This document shows, one piece after another, positions 21,601 through 31,490 of a stretch of DNA of 64,000 nucleotides; positions within the stretch are counted from its first letter, which is position 1, and the number at the start of each line of letters is the position of its first letter. Source of the stretch: Phyto melanocephala (lineage: Eukaryota > Arthropoda > Insecta > Diptera > Rhinophoridae); assembly GCA_941918925.1 (NCBI GenBank), contig OW799233.1:74825078-74889077 (forward strand). Reading direction: 5' to 3'. Under the pieces are notes generated by a model that was given only the letters and a program-made list of their open reading frames with translations, did no database searches and was not told the DNA's origin. The position numbers and the translations under genes were made by a program.

Positions 21601-24132
21601 TAAGGCTGAGGCAATAATTAATTGTGAAATGAAATCGGGTCCTGTCAGTATGTCAAACAAAGAGCAGGAGGTGCTAGCAGAATACGTAGAGAAGTGGGTT
21701 AAAGGATTACTGCCGCCCGATAGAAATAAAGCAAAACAGCTACTCAGAAAACATGCATCCATCTTTGCTCTGAAAGATCAACATCAAGGTAGAACATCAC
21801 TTGTGAAACATCAGAAAAATTACGGCGATGCAAGGCCTATAAAACAAGCTCCTAGAAGTATTCCTCTAGCGAAACGTAATGAAGTCAAATAACTTGTCAA
21901 CGAAATGGAGCAGAATGGAGTAATAGAACCTTCTTCAAGTCCTAGGAGCTTACCGGTAGTTTTGGTTAAAAAGAAAGATGGCAGCACAAGATTTTCGTCG
22001 ATTATAGAAAAATGACGTCACTAAGAAGGACAGTTATCCGCTACCAAGAATAAATGACACTCTGGACACGCTAGCTGGAACAAAATGGCTCTCTACATTA
22101 GACCTGCAAAGTGGTTATTGGCAAGTAGAAATATCTGATAGAGATAAGGAGAAGGCAGCTTTTAGTGGACTATGCAACGCTCCAGCCACATTCGAGCGAT
22201 TAATGGAACGCGTATTGAGGGGACTTCATTGGAAGACATGCCTGGTGTATCTTGATGACATAATTGTCATGGGTAAAAGTTTTGACGATCACCTGAAAAA
22301 TCTAGATGAAGTTCTTAAACGAATATCAGTAGCTGGACTCAAGCATTGCAGGAGCTCAAGGAGTTGTTATGCGTAGCACCAGTTTTGGCATATCCTATTG
22401 CTGGAGAGAAATTTGTATTGAAAAGCGATGTGAGTGGCTATGGGATAGGTGGTGTTCTTTCGCAGGTTGTCAATGGAACAGAAAAGGTGATAGGCTACTA
22501 CCGTCGAACACTCTCAAAGCCAGAAAGAAATTATTGTGTAACACGTCGGGAGCTTCTGGCAGTTGTAGAGTGTGTAAAGCATTAACACAAATATCTGTAT
22601 GGACAACACTTTGAACTAAGAACCGATCACTCTGCACTCAGATGGCTACAACAATTCAAACAACCTGAAGGACAGCTAGCTCGTTGGATTGAACGTCTCC
22701 AGAGCTACGATTTCAGTATTGAGCACATGGAAATGCAGATGCACTCTCCCGAAGACCGTGGGGATTGGAGTGGAAACATTGTGCAAAAGCTGAAGGAAAA
22801 GAATGTGTCGTTGATATTCGACTAACACATATAGAGACAAGTGACGACTGGTCAGCGGCGCAAAGAGACGATCCCATACTGGCAAAAATTATGTGAGCAA
22901 AGGAGGAAGACAAATAGCCAACCCGTAACCAAATATCAGCGGAAAGTCCACCGATGAAATCATACTGGGCGCTATGGAAAATTCTGCAGGTTATTAACGG
23001 ATGCCTTTATCGCAAATGGGAAAGTACTGATGGTAAATCGATAACAAATCTGATTGTGGTGCCATCCTCTAAAGTCAAAGAGGTATTGAAGGAGTTTCAT
23101 AATGGTTCAAGCGGTAGTCATCTTGGTGTAAGAAAAACCATAGAAAAGATAAAGCAATGTTTCTATTGGGTTGGATGCCAACAATCTGTAGCTGATTGGA
23201 TAGCAAATTGCGCACAATGTATCGCAGTCAAGGGCCAAGTAAGGAGTCGAGGAGCGCTGCAGCAGTACAATTCAGGTGCTCCCTTTGAGCTAATAGCGAT
23301 GGATATAGCAGGACCTTTTCCTGTCAGTGAGGCTGAAAACCGTTACGTTTTAGTTGTAATCGACTATTTTAGCAAATGGCCAAAGGAATACGCAATACCA
23401 AATCAAGAAGCTAAAACTGTCTTAAACGCATTTGTGAACAACTGGGTGTGCCGCTATGGAGTTCCGCTTGAGCTACATTCTGATCAGGGAAGAAATTTTG
23501 AATCTGCGATATTCCAGGAAATGTGCGAACGATACGGTATCCGAAAAACGAGGATTACACGACTGCATCCACAATCTGACGGCATGGTCGAGAGATTTAA
23601 CCGCACGTTGGAGAAGCACTTGCGAAAAGTGGTCAGTGCACAACAGAGAGACTGGGATGAGCACATACCAAAATTTCTGTTGGCATACAGGTCAGCCGTT
23701 CATGACTCTACCTCCCGAACACCTGCAAAAATTATGTTTGGAACCGATCTGAAACTGCCAGGTGATCTAGAATTTGATATTAATCCCTCGACAATAGATG
23801 AGCACGAAGAAGACACTTCAAGGGAACAAAAAGATCTCGACGAAATTCGTGAATTTGTTCGTGGCAGAATAAAAATTACCAGCGACAAGATGAAGGCCAG
23901 ATATGACAGAGCAGCAAATTCTAAAGGCTTTAATGAGGATCAGCTAGTTCTACTATATAACCCACAACGGAAAAAAGGACTGTCTCCTAAATTGCAAACT
24001 CATTGGGATGGGCCGTATAAGGTGATAAAAAGAATAAATGATGTTGTGTATAGAATACAGAAGTACAACAGCCCAAGATCAAATATGAAAGTGGTTCATC
24101 TCGAGCGCCTCGCTAAGTACGGAAAAAGTTAA
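21600..24132 (+). pseudogene. Pol remnant (RT, RNase H) with intact integrase frame (copy 1)
   Basis: Gag runs directly into the linker before RT (AKAEAIINCEMKSG, 21603): the protease seen in copy 2 is deleted. RT pieces include VVLVKKKDGSTRF (21957), LDLQSGYWQVEISD (about 22100) and the catalytic YLDDI (about 22248), but blocks before GLCNAPATF and after SVAGLK are deleted. RNase H reads LKSDVSGYGIGG where copy 2 has DTDASG. The 22954-24132 frame is open. It is an integrase with a His49/His56, Cys86/Cys89 zinc site, Asp117, Asp177 and Glu213 (35 residues between the last two) and a C-terminal WDGPYKVIKR motif. Confidence 0.9.
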
Positions 24133-24173
24133 TTTGTGCCTATTCGGGACGAACAGGCTTAAGCGGACGGTAG

Positions 24174-24689
24174 TGTTACAGATTTATTTTTAAATAGCTT
24201 AATTTACATTATAATTTATTTTAGTTGTAGTAGTTTAAGATACTGTAGTTTTATTTGTATTAGTTTATTTCGCTGGTTGTTCGAACATGATGTGAGTTAT
24301 TATGTGCAGCATACTTTAAGGCACTTTTATTATTCCTGCATATTACTTAACATTAACATTACGTCTTAATTTAAACGTAACAGTTTTCGAATGTACTTTT
24401 GTGTACATCAAGAACTTTACGAATGTTACCGAACACCACTATGTTACTATAAATAGCCGGACAACACAGCTATCATGATCAGTATTACAATAGAGCTTGT
24501 TAAGTGTGTGTCAAAGTGAGTTTGAAAGTGAAATAAGTAAACTGCTATAAACACAATATCTGAGTGTATTTAAATAAATAAAGTGCTCTTAATTTTACAA
24601 CTAATTTCAACTGTTTTTGTTGCAATAAGAGAACTCAATGTCTATTTAAAGGAAATAAGCCAACATTTTTAAAAGGTATAAACGTAACA
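24174..24689 (+). repeat. 3' LTR, copy 1
   Basis: 516 bp, preceded by the purine-rich aagcggacggtag and followed by ATAT. Several small indels distinguish it from the 5' LTR, so the insertion is not recent. Confidence 0.95.
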
Positions 24690-24776
24690 ATATGGAAAAA
24701 TATCTATTTTTAAATTTTGGGGGGCTCCAAACCCGACATAGAGCTATGGTCTCTGGAGCAAAATTTCGCAGAATCA
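24690..24776. repeat. Right long inverted repeat of the large element, outer part
   Basis: Continuation of 19333-19560 after the LTR insertion. It pairs with 8741-8830 (shared ggtttggagcccccyaaaat on the opposite strand) and loses similarity near 24776. Confidence 0.7.
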
Positions 24777-24919
24777 TCTATAGATAACGTTTTTGCTATA
24801 CGCTTTATTCAAAAAAAAAATAACCCGCCCAAATATATATATACACACGCTCTTCTAGACAACAAAATATTTTGATATATTTATAACCTAATCATTTCAC
24901 GTGAAGTGTGTTTTGGATC

Positions 24920-25235
24920 GTAATCATGCATTAAGCGCTATAGAAGGGACATGTTATCCTTTGCATATGCCACCATTGTGTTCAAAATTATATTTTTAAA
25001 AGCGTGTTGGTCTATCCGTACATCAATTTTGTATATGAGACCAACACCGCTCGCAGAAAACGCTGCTTTACGGTCTTTTTGGTGTACTTGGGGTTGTGCT
25101 GCATGTTTGGAGGACGCCATACATAACATTTCCCGTCTGAACCAAAACGACAAAATTGATGTGATGTGAGTGATGAACTCCAGAGGACACTTTTCCAAAA
25201 AATCATAGGCTTTTCTAAGTGCTCACGAGCAAATA
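24920..25235 (-). pseudogene. Tc1-like transposase relic
   Basis: Minus-strand fragments read LEKPMIFWKSVLWSS, then CRFGSDGKCYVWRPPNMQHN, PKYTKKTVK and, after frame changes, AFKNIILNTMVAYAKDN. This is the order found in the middle of Tc1 transposases (first catalytic Asp region to the mid-domain). Both ends are lost and no terminal repeats were seen. It lies between the large element and the RT motif at 25370. Confidence 0.7.
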
Positions 25236-25315
25236 AAATTCTGGACTTTAAGTTTTTTTTTGATACAAGTGGCTTGTGTTGTTGTACAATTTTTTTATAA
25301 GTGGGTTTAAATATG

Positions 25316-25447
25316 GTTTAATGCGTTGTAGATCATCTTACTAGAGCATTTCAAAATGGATGCAATCTCCCCCTATATGCTGACGATACGCTAATATACA
25401 CTAAAGGAGAAACTAATGAAGAATGCTATATAAATATTATAAAAGAT
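25316..25447 (+). pseudogene. Base non-LTR retrotransposon, piece 2 (RT catalytic motif)
   Basis: VDHLTRAFQNGCNLPLYADD runs into TLIYTKGETNEECYINIIKD, including the RT signature YADD (about 25370). The frame stops at the jockey insertion and continues at 42557. Joining across the 9-bp duplication ATAAAAGAT (25439-25447, 42548-42556) gives NIIKD followed by IHNN and, one frame over, NIWLKINKLKLNENKTKF, the region that follows YADD in such RTs. Confidence 0.75.
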
Positions 25448-25793
25448 TTTTTTTTATTTATTTATTAAAACTTATTAATTTTATCAATATCGTTAACAGA
25501 GTTATGAGAATTTAGATATAGTATTACAAAAATTAACATCTGATTAATTAAATAAAGAAACTACTAATATCACAGTTTAAAGGAAAAGTTGTTCATAAAA
25601 AACCTCGTATCAACTTAGAAGTCATAAGAGATTTTAGAACAATCACTGCAATGTGTCTTTTAAACAAAAGACCCTCAGTGGTTGTTCAGTAAATTTCTTA
25701 TTATTTCAAAATTTGACCTTCTGCATTTTTCATTAAATGACAGCGTCAGTTCCCTTGTCAATGAATTAAACATTTTAAAGTTAAAGTTTCTAT
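25448..25793 (-). pseudogene. Jockey-like element, C-terminus and 3' end
   Basis: The minus strand reads NFKMFNSLTRELTLSF then EKCRRSNFEIIRNLLNN, a typical end of a jockey-type polymerase. It is followed by untranslated sequence and a taaataaataaaaaaaa tail. It is continuous with the RT at 28009 after the Penelope-like insert and one copy of its 13-bp duplication are removed. Confidence 0.7.
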
Positions 25794-25916
25794 AATTATA
25801 TTCTTTACGACCTTATAATGTTTAAATAATTATTTTCTTGTTATCAACAGGCTCTAGGTCCAAAAAACAATTTAATTCTAATATTTAAATAAAAATCTTT
25901 TTTTTTTTATTAAATA

Positions 25917-26741
25917 CTAGCCAATCCCGGCGCGCGTTGCTACGCCCCTTCATGAATTTTAATCGCATTCTAAATTTTAATCGAATATCAAGTGCAAGGC
26001 TAAAAACTATAACTTTTTCTTTATGAGCGTGGCACTGCCCATTTTCTAATTACGAAACTATATAGTCATGACAGCTCAATAAGTGTGCAAAGTTTCAGAA
26101 AAATCGGTCCAGTGTAAGTACCTCAAAATGATACCTTTTTTTATGGGCGTGGCACTGCCCACTTTTCTAAATACGAAACTGCATAGTCATGACAACTCAA
26201 TATGTGTGCAAAGTTTCAAAAAAATCGGTCCAGTGCAAGTACCTCAAAATGATACCTATTTTTTAATGGGCGTGGCACTGCCCACTTTTCTAAGGACGAA
26301 AGTGTGAAGTCATGATAGCTCAGTATGTGGTCAAAGCTTCAGAAAATTCGGTCCAGTGCAAGTAGCTAAAACTGATAATTAATTTTTTATGGGCGGGGCC
26401 CCGCCCACTTTTTCAATCACGAAATTATAAACCCATGACAGCTCAATATGTGTGCAAAGTTTCAGAAAAATCGGTCCGGTGCAAGTACCTCAAAATTAAA
26501 TTTTTTTTTAGGGGCGTGGCCCCGCCCACTTTTCTTATCACGAAATTATTTAGTCATGACAGCTCGATATGTGTGCAAAGTTTCAGAAAAATCGGTCAAG
26601 TGCAAGTAGCTAAAACTGATATTTAATTTTTTATGGGCGTGGCTCCGCCCACTTTTTTCACCCATAAACACTCCCTGGTATGTGTACAACAACTTACCAA
26701 AGTTTGAGCCCGATCGGTTTTGTAGTTTCGGAGTCTATAGC

Positions 26742-26784
<43 letters not shown>

Positions 26785-26804
26785 TTCACTTTTATATATA
26801 TAGA
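25917..26804 (-). mobile_element. Non-autonomous Helitron in the left Penelope arm
   Basis: On the minus strand it begins TCTATATATATAAAAG (A before it) and ends in a GC-rich hairpin (ggcgtagcaacgcgcgccgg) and CTAG (T after it). The right Penelope arm is an exact empty site: tattaaatattattttaaa spans the A/T junction with nothing missing. Inside are several array units of about 122 bp (gagctgtcatgact ... gtggcactgcccac) and a CA/TG microsatellite near the 5' end (about 26743-26780). No coding sequence. Confidence 0.95.
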
Positions 26805-27225
26805 TTATTTTAAAAAATTGTTATCATATATTTTTATTAATTTTGTTCAATATTTCGAGCCCCTTCGGTGCTCTTCTTCAGGAACAAGCTAAAATACACA
26901 AAAATAATATACAAAAACTAAAGTTATTTTACAAAATATTTTTCATACTTAAATATATAAAAATATATATACATTAACATTGTATTATTAAAATTACTTA
27001 TGTCTACTAATTTCATAATATCGTCTTACATTTTAGTAAAGCTGTCGTCTGTCCACAGATAGAATGTAAAGCTTACTAAATGTTCTTATGTTTAAATTTA
27101 GCTATTAGGTGTCGGTATGTATGTGCACAGTTTTCAGTGTCTTTCTTGTAGTTCATCCTTATGTTCGTAGGGGTATTAATTATGTGTAACATCTCTATTG
27201 TGTATCTCTTTTTATAATTGTCCTC

Positions 27226-27633
27226 TTGTTGAAGTATTGTTGTACCTGTTATATTTGGAGAGTGCCCAGTAATTGCACAAAACCGTGCAACGGAAATGGC
27301 TTGGACGTATGTAATAAAACATATGTTGGAACAACGAAATCAAAACTGAGAACGAGATTAGCAGCACATAAATCGGACCATAAAACACGAAAAGGAACAA
27401 CAGAACAAAAAACAGCGTTAGCAACCCACTGTGCAATTACTGGGCACTCTCCAAATATAACAGGTACAACAATACTTCAACAAGAGGACAATTATAAAAA
27501 GAGATACACAATAGAGATGTTACACATAATTAATACCCCTACAAACATAAGGATGAACTACAAGAAAGACACTGAAAACTGTGCACATACATACCGACAC
27601 CTAATAGCTAAATTTAAACATAAGAACATTTAG
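27226..27633 (+). pseudogene. Penelope GIY-YIG endonuclease fragment
   Basis: The open frame contains CNGNGLDVCNKTYVGTTKSK then LRTRLAAHKSDHK, the YVG...R...H core of Penelope-type GIY-YIG endonucleases. ALATHCAITGHSPN and YTIEMLHIINTPTN complete the usual C-terminal order. In the family this domain follows RT and nicks the target. Here RT is missing, and the first residues come from the antisense of the left arm, so the real 5' limit is about 27280. The copy is 5' truncated. Confidence 0.8.
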
Positions 27634-27817
27634 TAAGCTTTACATTCTATCTGTGGACAGACGACAGCTTTACTAAAATGTAAGACGATATTATGAAATT
27701 AGTAGACATAAGTAATTTTAATAATACAATGTTAATGTATATATATTTTTATATATTTAAGTATGAAAAATATTTTGTAAAATAACTTTAGTTTTTGTAT
27801 ATTATTTTTGTGTATTT

Positions 27818-27866
27818 TAGCTTGTTCCTGAAGAAGAGCACCGAAGGGGCTCGAAATATTGAACAA
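27818..27866 (+). ncRNA. Hammerhead-like motif in Penelope 3' region (candidate)
   Basis: CCTGAAGAAGAGC, then a short loop, then GGCTCGAAATATT resembles a minimal hammerhead core (CUGANGA, helix II GAGC/GCUC, GAAA). Penelope elements are reported to carry hammerhead motifs. An extra A between CUGAAGA and helix II makes the match imperfect. The same sequence is inverted at about 26845-26890. Confidence 0.35.
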
Positions 27867-28008
27867 AATTAATAAAAATATATGATAACAATTTTTTAAA
27901 ATAATATTTAATAAAAAATAAAAGATTTTTATTTAAATATTAGAATTAAATTGTTTTTTGGACCTAGAGCCTGTTGATAACAAGAAAATAATTATTTAAA
28001 GTTTCTAT

Positions 28009-28729
28009 GTAGAAGATAAGTTGGATACTTAAAAGGTAGATTTTGTATTATTTTCAAGTTTTTATTTTGAATGAATGCAATTTTTTTGTATGCGTTTTAG
28101 GAGCCTTTCTGGATCAGATTTGACAACCATAGGTCACAATCGGTCGAATACACATTTTGTAAATAAGTACCTTGTTCTTTATATTAAGTTTAGATCTTCG
28201 GCTAATTAAGGGGTATAAGGCACGGCTACACTTAATTGCCTTCTCACAAATGTAATTAACATGATGTTTAAATAAAAGTTTTTTGTCAAGGATAACTCCT
28301 AAATATTTAATTTCGTCCCTCAATGGAAAAATTGTTCCCCTAGACGACAAATATCTAGTAGGAAAGCGTTTTCGCGATTTGTTGAATGGAAATATAATTG
28401 CTTGAGTTTTATCGTCATTGACTTTTATTTTCCATCTGTCATAGTATTTACGAATTAATTTTAGATTATTTTCCATTCTCCTAATTATCGCATTCGACAT
28501 TTTACCGCAACAAATAAAGGCGCTGTCATCATGGTCTCTTCTTAGAGTAACATCGGATGTATATATCGAGTATAGTGTAGGGGATAATACTGATCCCTTT
28601 GGCAAGCCCGCAGGTATTTCCCTTTCACTAGAATATTTGTTATTGACAGATACAACAAACATACGTTTATCTAAAAAGCTTTTGATAAGATTTTGTAGAT
28701 AATTTGGAAAATGCAACGTGTTTAATTTA
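28009..28729 (-). pseudogene. Jockey-like RT, palm and thumb
   Basis: Open from about 28716 down to 28114. It contains REIPAGLPKGSVLSPTLYSI (RT block 4/5) and DHDDSAFICC at the position of the catalytic (Y/F)xDD, with HDD instead of the usual ADD. KVNDDKTQAIIF and KYLGVILDKKLLFKHH belong to the thumb. The upstream part of the same RT is at 30012-30172, separated by the Tc1/mariner insertion. The frame then decays toward 28009. Confidence 0.85.
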
Positions 28730-28731
28730 TA

Positions 28732-30009
28732 AAGAATGAGATCGATAAAACCCTAACACGAATAAAACGCAATAACTTTGAAACGAATTAATCCATTTTA
28801 ATAAAATTAGCGTGGTTTAACAATAAAATAACAGTAAATTAAAATATTAATGCTTTTTGTAAAAATTCAGCTTTTTTTGATGAACTGTTTCACCTTTTCC
28901 GGAATTGAGACCATGAGGGTTTTGATGGTATCCTTAGTAACTTTATTGCTGGAATAAATACATTTCTGGGAAAAAATTTTAGTAGTATTAGCAACTTGTT
29001 TTGTATCCTTCAGCACTCTTTTGACTAAAGCCCAGTAACGTTCGATGGGCCTTAGTTCTGGACAATTAGGTGGATTTGCTTCTTTTGGCACTACCACTAT
29101 ATTATTTGTTTCATACCATTCTGCACGACGCTAGGTCGGGCCAAAAATATGTTGACTTATTGTGTTTTCGTATGAATGGAAGCAACCTCTTCTGCAAGCA
29201 CTCCTTGATGTAAATATCAGTGTTGATAGTCCCAGTAGTAATAAATTTACTGCTTCTTTCTCCGCACGTGCATATAGCTTGCCAAACTAAGTACTTCTTT
29301 GGAAACTTTGTCTTTTTTTGGAACTTAAATTGGTCATCGACATTACCTCTTCCATCGGCCACATAATAACTTCGCCCTGGGAGCTGAGAAAAGTCGGCAA
29401 GAACGTAAGTCTCATCATCCATAATACAACACTCATATTTGTTGATAAAATTTCTAAGCAGTTCTTTGGCACGACTTTTTGCATCCAAGTTTTTCTTCGA
29501 ATTTCTGTCTGGCACTTTCTAAACCTTATAGGACTTAAGGCCTTCATATCTTTTAACCTTCCTTACAAAAAAATCGGAACAGTTTGCTTTTAAGGCGGCT
29601 TTACGGTTTGTGAGGTTGGGATTTTGGTTTAGAAGACTAACAATCTTTGAAGCTAACTGTGGGTCAGTTATACCTTTTTTAGCTCCACTTCCAGCTTTCC
29701 TTTTAATACTACGACGTTCGTTATACACTTTTATCACACGCGAAACTGTTTGTCGTGACACCTTTATCTCATTTGCAATAGATTTGTAAGTACGACTGGG
29801 ATTTTTTAAAAAAATTGTTATTATTTTTTCACGCACTTATTCTTCGGAATCCATTTTCAAACAAACTAATAATCCGATTATGCTATTATTTTGTACACAT
29901 AATTTGACAAGTTTTTAAATGCAAACTTGATCATAAACAGTTCTATTTTTTGTGCATGAAGAAAGGTGGAATTAAAAATGTGTGTTAAGGTTTCACTGAT
30001 CTCATTCTT
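28732..30009 (-). mobile_element. Tc1/mariner-type transposon
   Basis: The ends are inverted repeats of about 28 bp (AAGAATGAGATC ... AAACC(C/T)TAACAC) flanked by TA (28730-28731, 30010-30011). At 1278 bp it has typical mariner size. The inserted site is the jockey RT, between its FLDIEKAFDLIWHDG region and LNTLHFPNYLQ. One transposase gene on the minus strand is broken. Confidence 0.9.
28867..29836 (-). pseudogene. Tc1/mariner-family transposase, broken
   Basis: There are three consecutive frames. 29836-29519 is the paired helix-turn-helix region (SIANEIKVSRQTVSRVIKVY). 29515-29111 has the first catalytic Asp (CIMDDETYVLADFSQ) and YLVWQAICTCGERS, with the second Asp in YFWPDLASC (about 29137). 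29097-28867 has the acidic C-terminal motif NCPELRPIERYW. The spacing between the second Asp and the Glu looks shortened by a deletion near 29100. It resembles the ITm group with Asp-Asp-37-Glu type signatures. A stop after KSYKV and the frameshift near 29100 inactivate it. Confidence 0.85.
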
Positions 30010-30011
30010 TA

Positions 30012-30172
30012 CATCCATCATGCCAAATTAAGTCAAAAGCTTTTTCGATATCAAGAAAACGACTCCAGTACTTTTCCGATTACTTTTATTACATTCAATA
30101 AAGTTTACAACTCGTTTAAGTTGATGTACAGTGGACTGCTCTTATCAAAAACCAAATTGTTCTTGATTTATG
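30012..30172 (-). pseudogene. Jockey-like RT, motif 3 region
   Basis: The minus strand reads INQEQFGF, then after a frameshift STVHQLKRVVNFIECN and FLDIEKAFDLIWHDG, the first catalytic Asp block of RT. Upstream it joins CNNI at 37022 across the LTR insertion (codons AAT ATC ATA AAT once one ATAT is removed). Confidence 0.8.
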
Positions 30173-30176
30173 ATAT

Positions 30177-31448
30177 TGTTACAGATTTATTTTTAAGTAG
30201 CTTAATTTACATTATAATTTATTTTAGTTGTAGTACTTTAAGTTACTGTAGTTTTACTTGTATTAGTTTATTTCGCTGGTTGTTCGAAAATTATGTTTAT
30301 TATTATGTGTAGTATACTTTTAGGCACTTCTATTATTCCTACATATTACTTAACGTGTTAATTTAAATCTAACGGTTTTCGAATGTACTAGAATGTACAT
30401 ACGAGAACTTTGTTGAATGTTACCGAACACCACTATGTTACTATAAATAGCCGAACAACACAGCTAACATTATCAGTATTTCAATAGAGCTTGTGTTAAG
30501 GTAGGATGCGCTTATCCCGCCTTACGAAGGATAGGTTCGTTGATCCAAGTAGTACACAAGGATCAACAAGGTTTAGAATAAAAAAGAACGTTATCCAAGT
30601 GGTACACAAGGATAAAAGAGCAAAAAATGTCTAGCACACTTGTCTAGATACTTCAAGCTATAATGGTCAATTCAATTGTTCAAGTGGTACACAAGAATAA
30701 CGTAAACTGACTTGTTGGTAAATTAAAATACGATGTTAGCTGGATGAATGACAATAATTCAATCACAAATTTTATTGAAAACTTATGGTATTTAAAGAAA
30801 AAATTACAAATACAATTAATAAAAATTACAAATACAAATAATAAACAAACAAAGAATTGCAGTACAATTAATAATAACAAAAAATAAAAATATTTATATT
30901 GATTGGCCGAAAATCGTTCATTCACACGCCAAACAAATGTGATAAGTCTGCACTAATTATTTTCTCATACACTTAACTGTTCAAATACCTCATAAATAGG
31001 TGTTGAATATCAGTCTGGCTTTTGGAATTTTGTTTGTTTGTTTTTATTTGTTGTGTGAGAAAATAACTTAGTGTCTGGTAATATAAGCCGCAATTGCTTT
31101 AATTTAGCGAACACGCCAAATTGTGGGAAAACTAAGAACGTAAAAAAGAGGTACGGATTTTGTTTAATTATTATTAATTCTATTGACAGTTGTTTTCTTT
31201 TAATTTTAATAAAAATAAAAAAACAACTCAAGGGAATTAAAGTGTGTATCAAAGTGAGTTTGATAATAAAAGTGTATAACCATAAGTGTAATAAGTTAAG
31301 TGATATAAAAGCAATCTTTGAGTGTGTTTAAGTAAATAAAGTGCTCTTAATTTTATAACGAATTTCAATTGTTTTTGATTGCAATAAAAGAACTCAATGA
31401 TTATTTAAAGGAAATAATCCAACATTTATAAAAGGTATAAACGTAACA
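30177..31448 (+). repeat. 5' LTR of copy 2, with insertion
   Basis: LTR sequence runs 30177-30499 and 31237-31448. The start TGTTAC, the TATAAATAG box near 30441 and the end GTAACA are intact. Confidence 0.9.
30500..31236. mobile_element. 737-bp insertion in the 5' LTR, unclassified
   Basis: The insert is flanked by TTAA (30496-30499, 31237-31240), as for piggyBac-type insertions, but no piggyBac terminal repeats are visible. Near its left end it has three copies of a ccaagtggtacacaaggat-like motif (about 30544, 30595, 30678). No ORF is recognisable. Other LTR copies in the window read straight through this point. Confidence 0.45.
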
Positions 31449-31450
31449 AC

Positions 31451-31468
31451 TGGTGTCAGAAGTGGGAT
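31451..31468 (+). promoter_or_regulatory. Primer binding site, tRNA-Leu type (copy 2)
   Basis: TGGTGTCAGAAGTGGGAT, identical to copy 1, two bases after the LTR. Confidence 0.8.
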
Positions 31469-31490
31469 TGCATTTAAAAAAAAATCAGAC

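Larger units (their letters stand above)
19561..24689 (+). mobile_element. Ty3-type LTR retrotransposon, copy 1 (complete ends, broken genes)
   Basis: LTRs at 19561-20099 and 24174-24689 both begin TGTTAC and end GTAACA. ATAT flanks the element (19557-19560, 24690-24693). Order is LTR, tRNA-Leu-type primer site, gag, pol with integrase last, LTR, as in Ty3/Gypsy. The 5129-bp length is short because protease and parts of RT/RNase H are deleted. The element sits inside the right inverted repeat of the large element, and the left inverted repeat preserves the empty site. Confidence 0.95.
8741..24776. mobile_element. Large inverted-repeat-flanked element (about 16 kb with nested inserts), unclassified
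   Basis: Long inverted repeats of about 340 bp bound the segment: left 8741-9080, right 19333-19560 continuing at 24690-24776, where an LTR element splits it. Between them lies a broken plus-strand gene (12430-19138) of a family I do not recognise by name, with its stop about 200 bp inside the right repeat. After removing nested inserts (hAT 10.4-12.4 kb, hAT fragment, Helitron and F1 13.1-15.1 kb, CACTA 15.6-18.2 kb, LTR element 19.6-24.7 kb) roughly 4 kb remains. The insertion splits the base RT gene. I could not define the exact termini or a target duplication. Confidence 0.5.
25794..27995. mobile_element. Penelope-like element, inverted pair of truncated copies
   Basis: Two 3'-terminal copies face outward. 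The left arm is 25821-27279 (split by a Helitron), the right arm 27430-28000, near-perfect inverted repeats around a 150-bp spacer present once. The flanks TTAAAGTTTCTAT (25781-25793, 27996-28008) look like a 13-bp target duplication. The plus-strand copy encodes a GIY-YIG endonuclease. Penelope elements are known for variable duplications and partly inverted copies. Both copies lack RT. Confidence 0.8.

Noticed and set aside
30680..31331. Frames at 30680-30925, 31010-31252 and 31071-31331 in the LTR insertion
   Set aside because: AT-rich frames on both strands, rich in Phe, Leu, Ile and Lys, with no motif; treated as non-coding.
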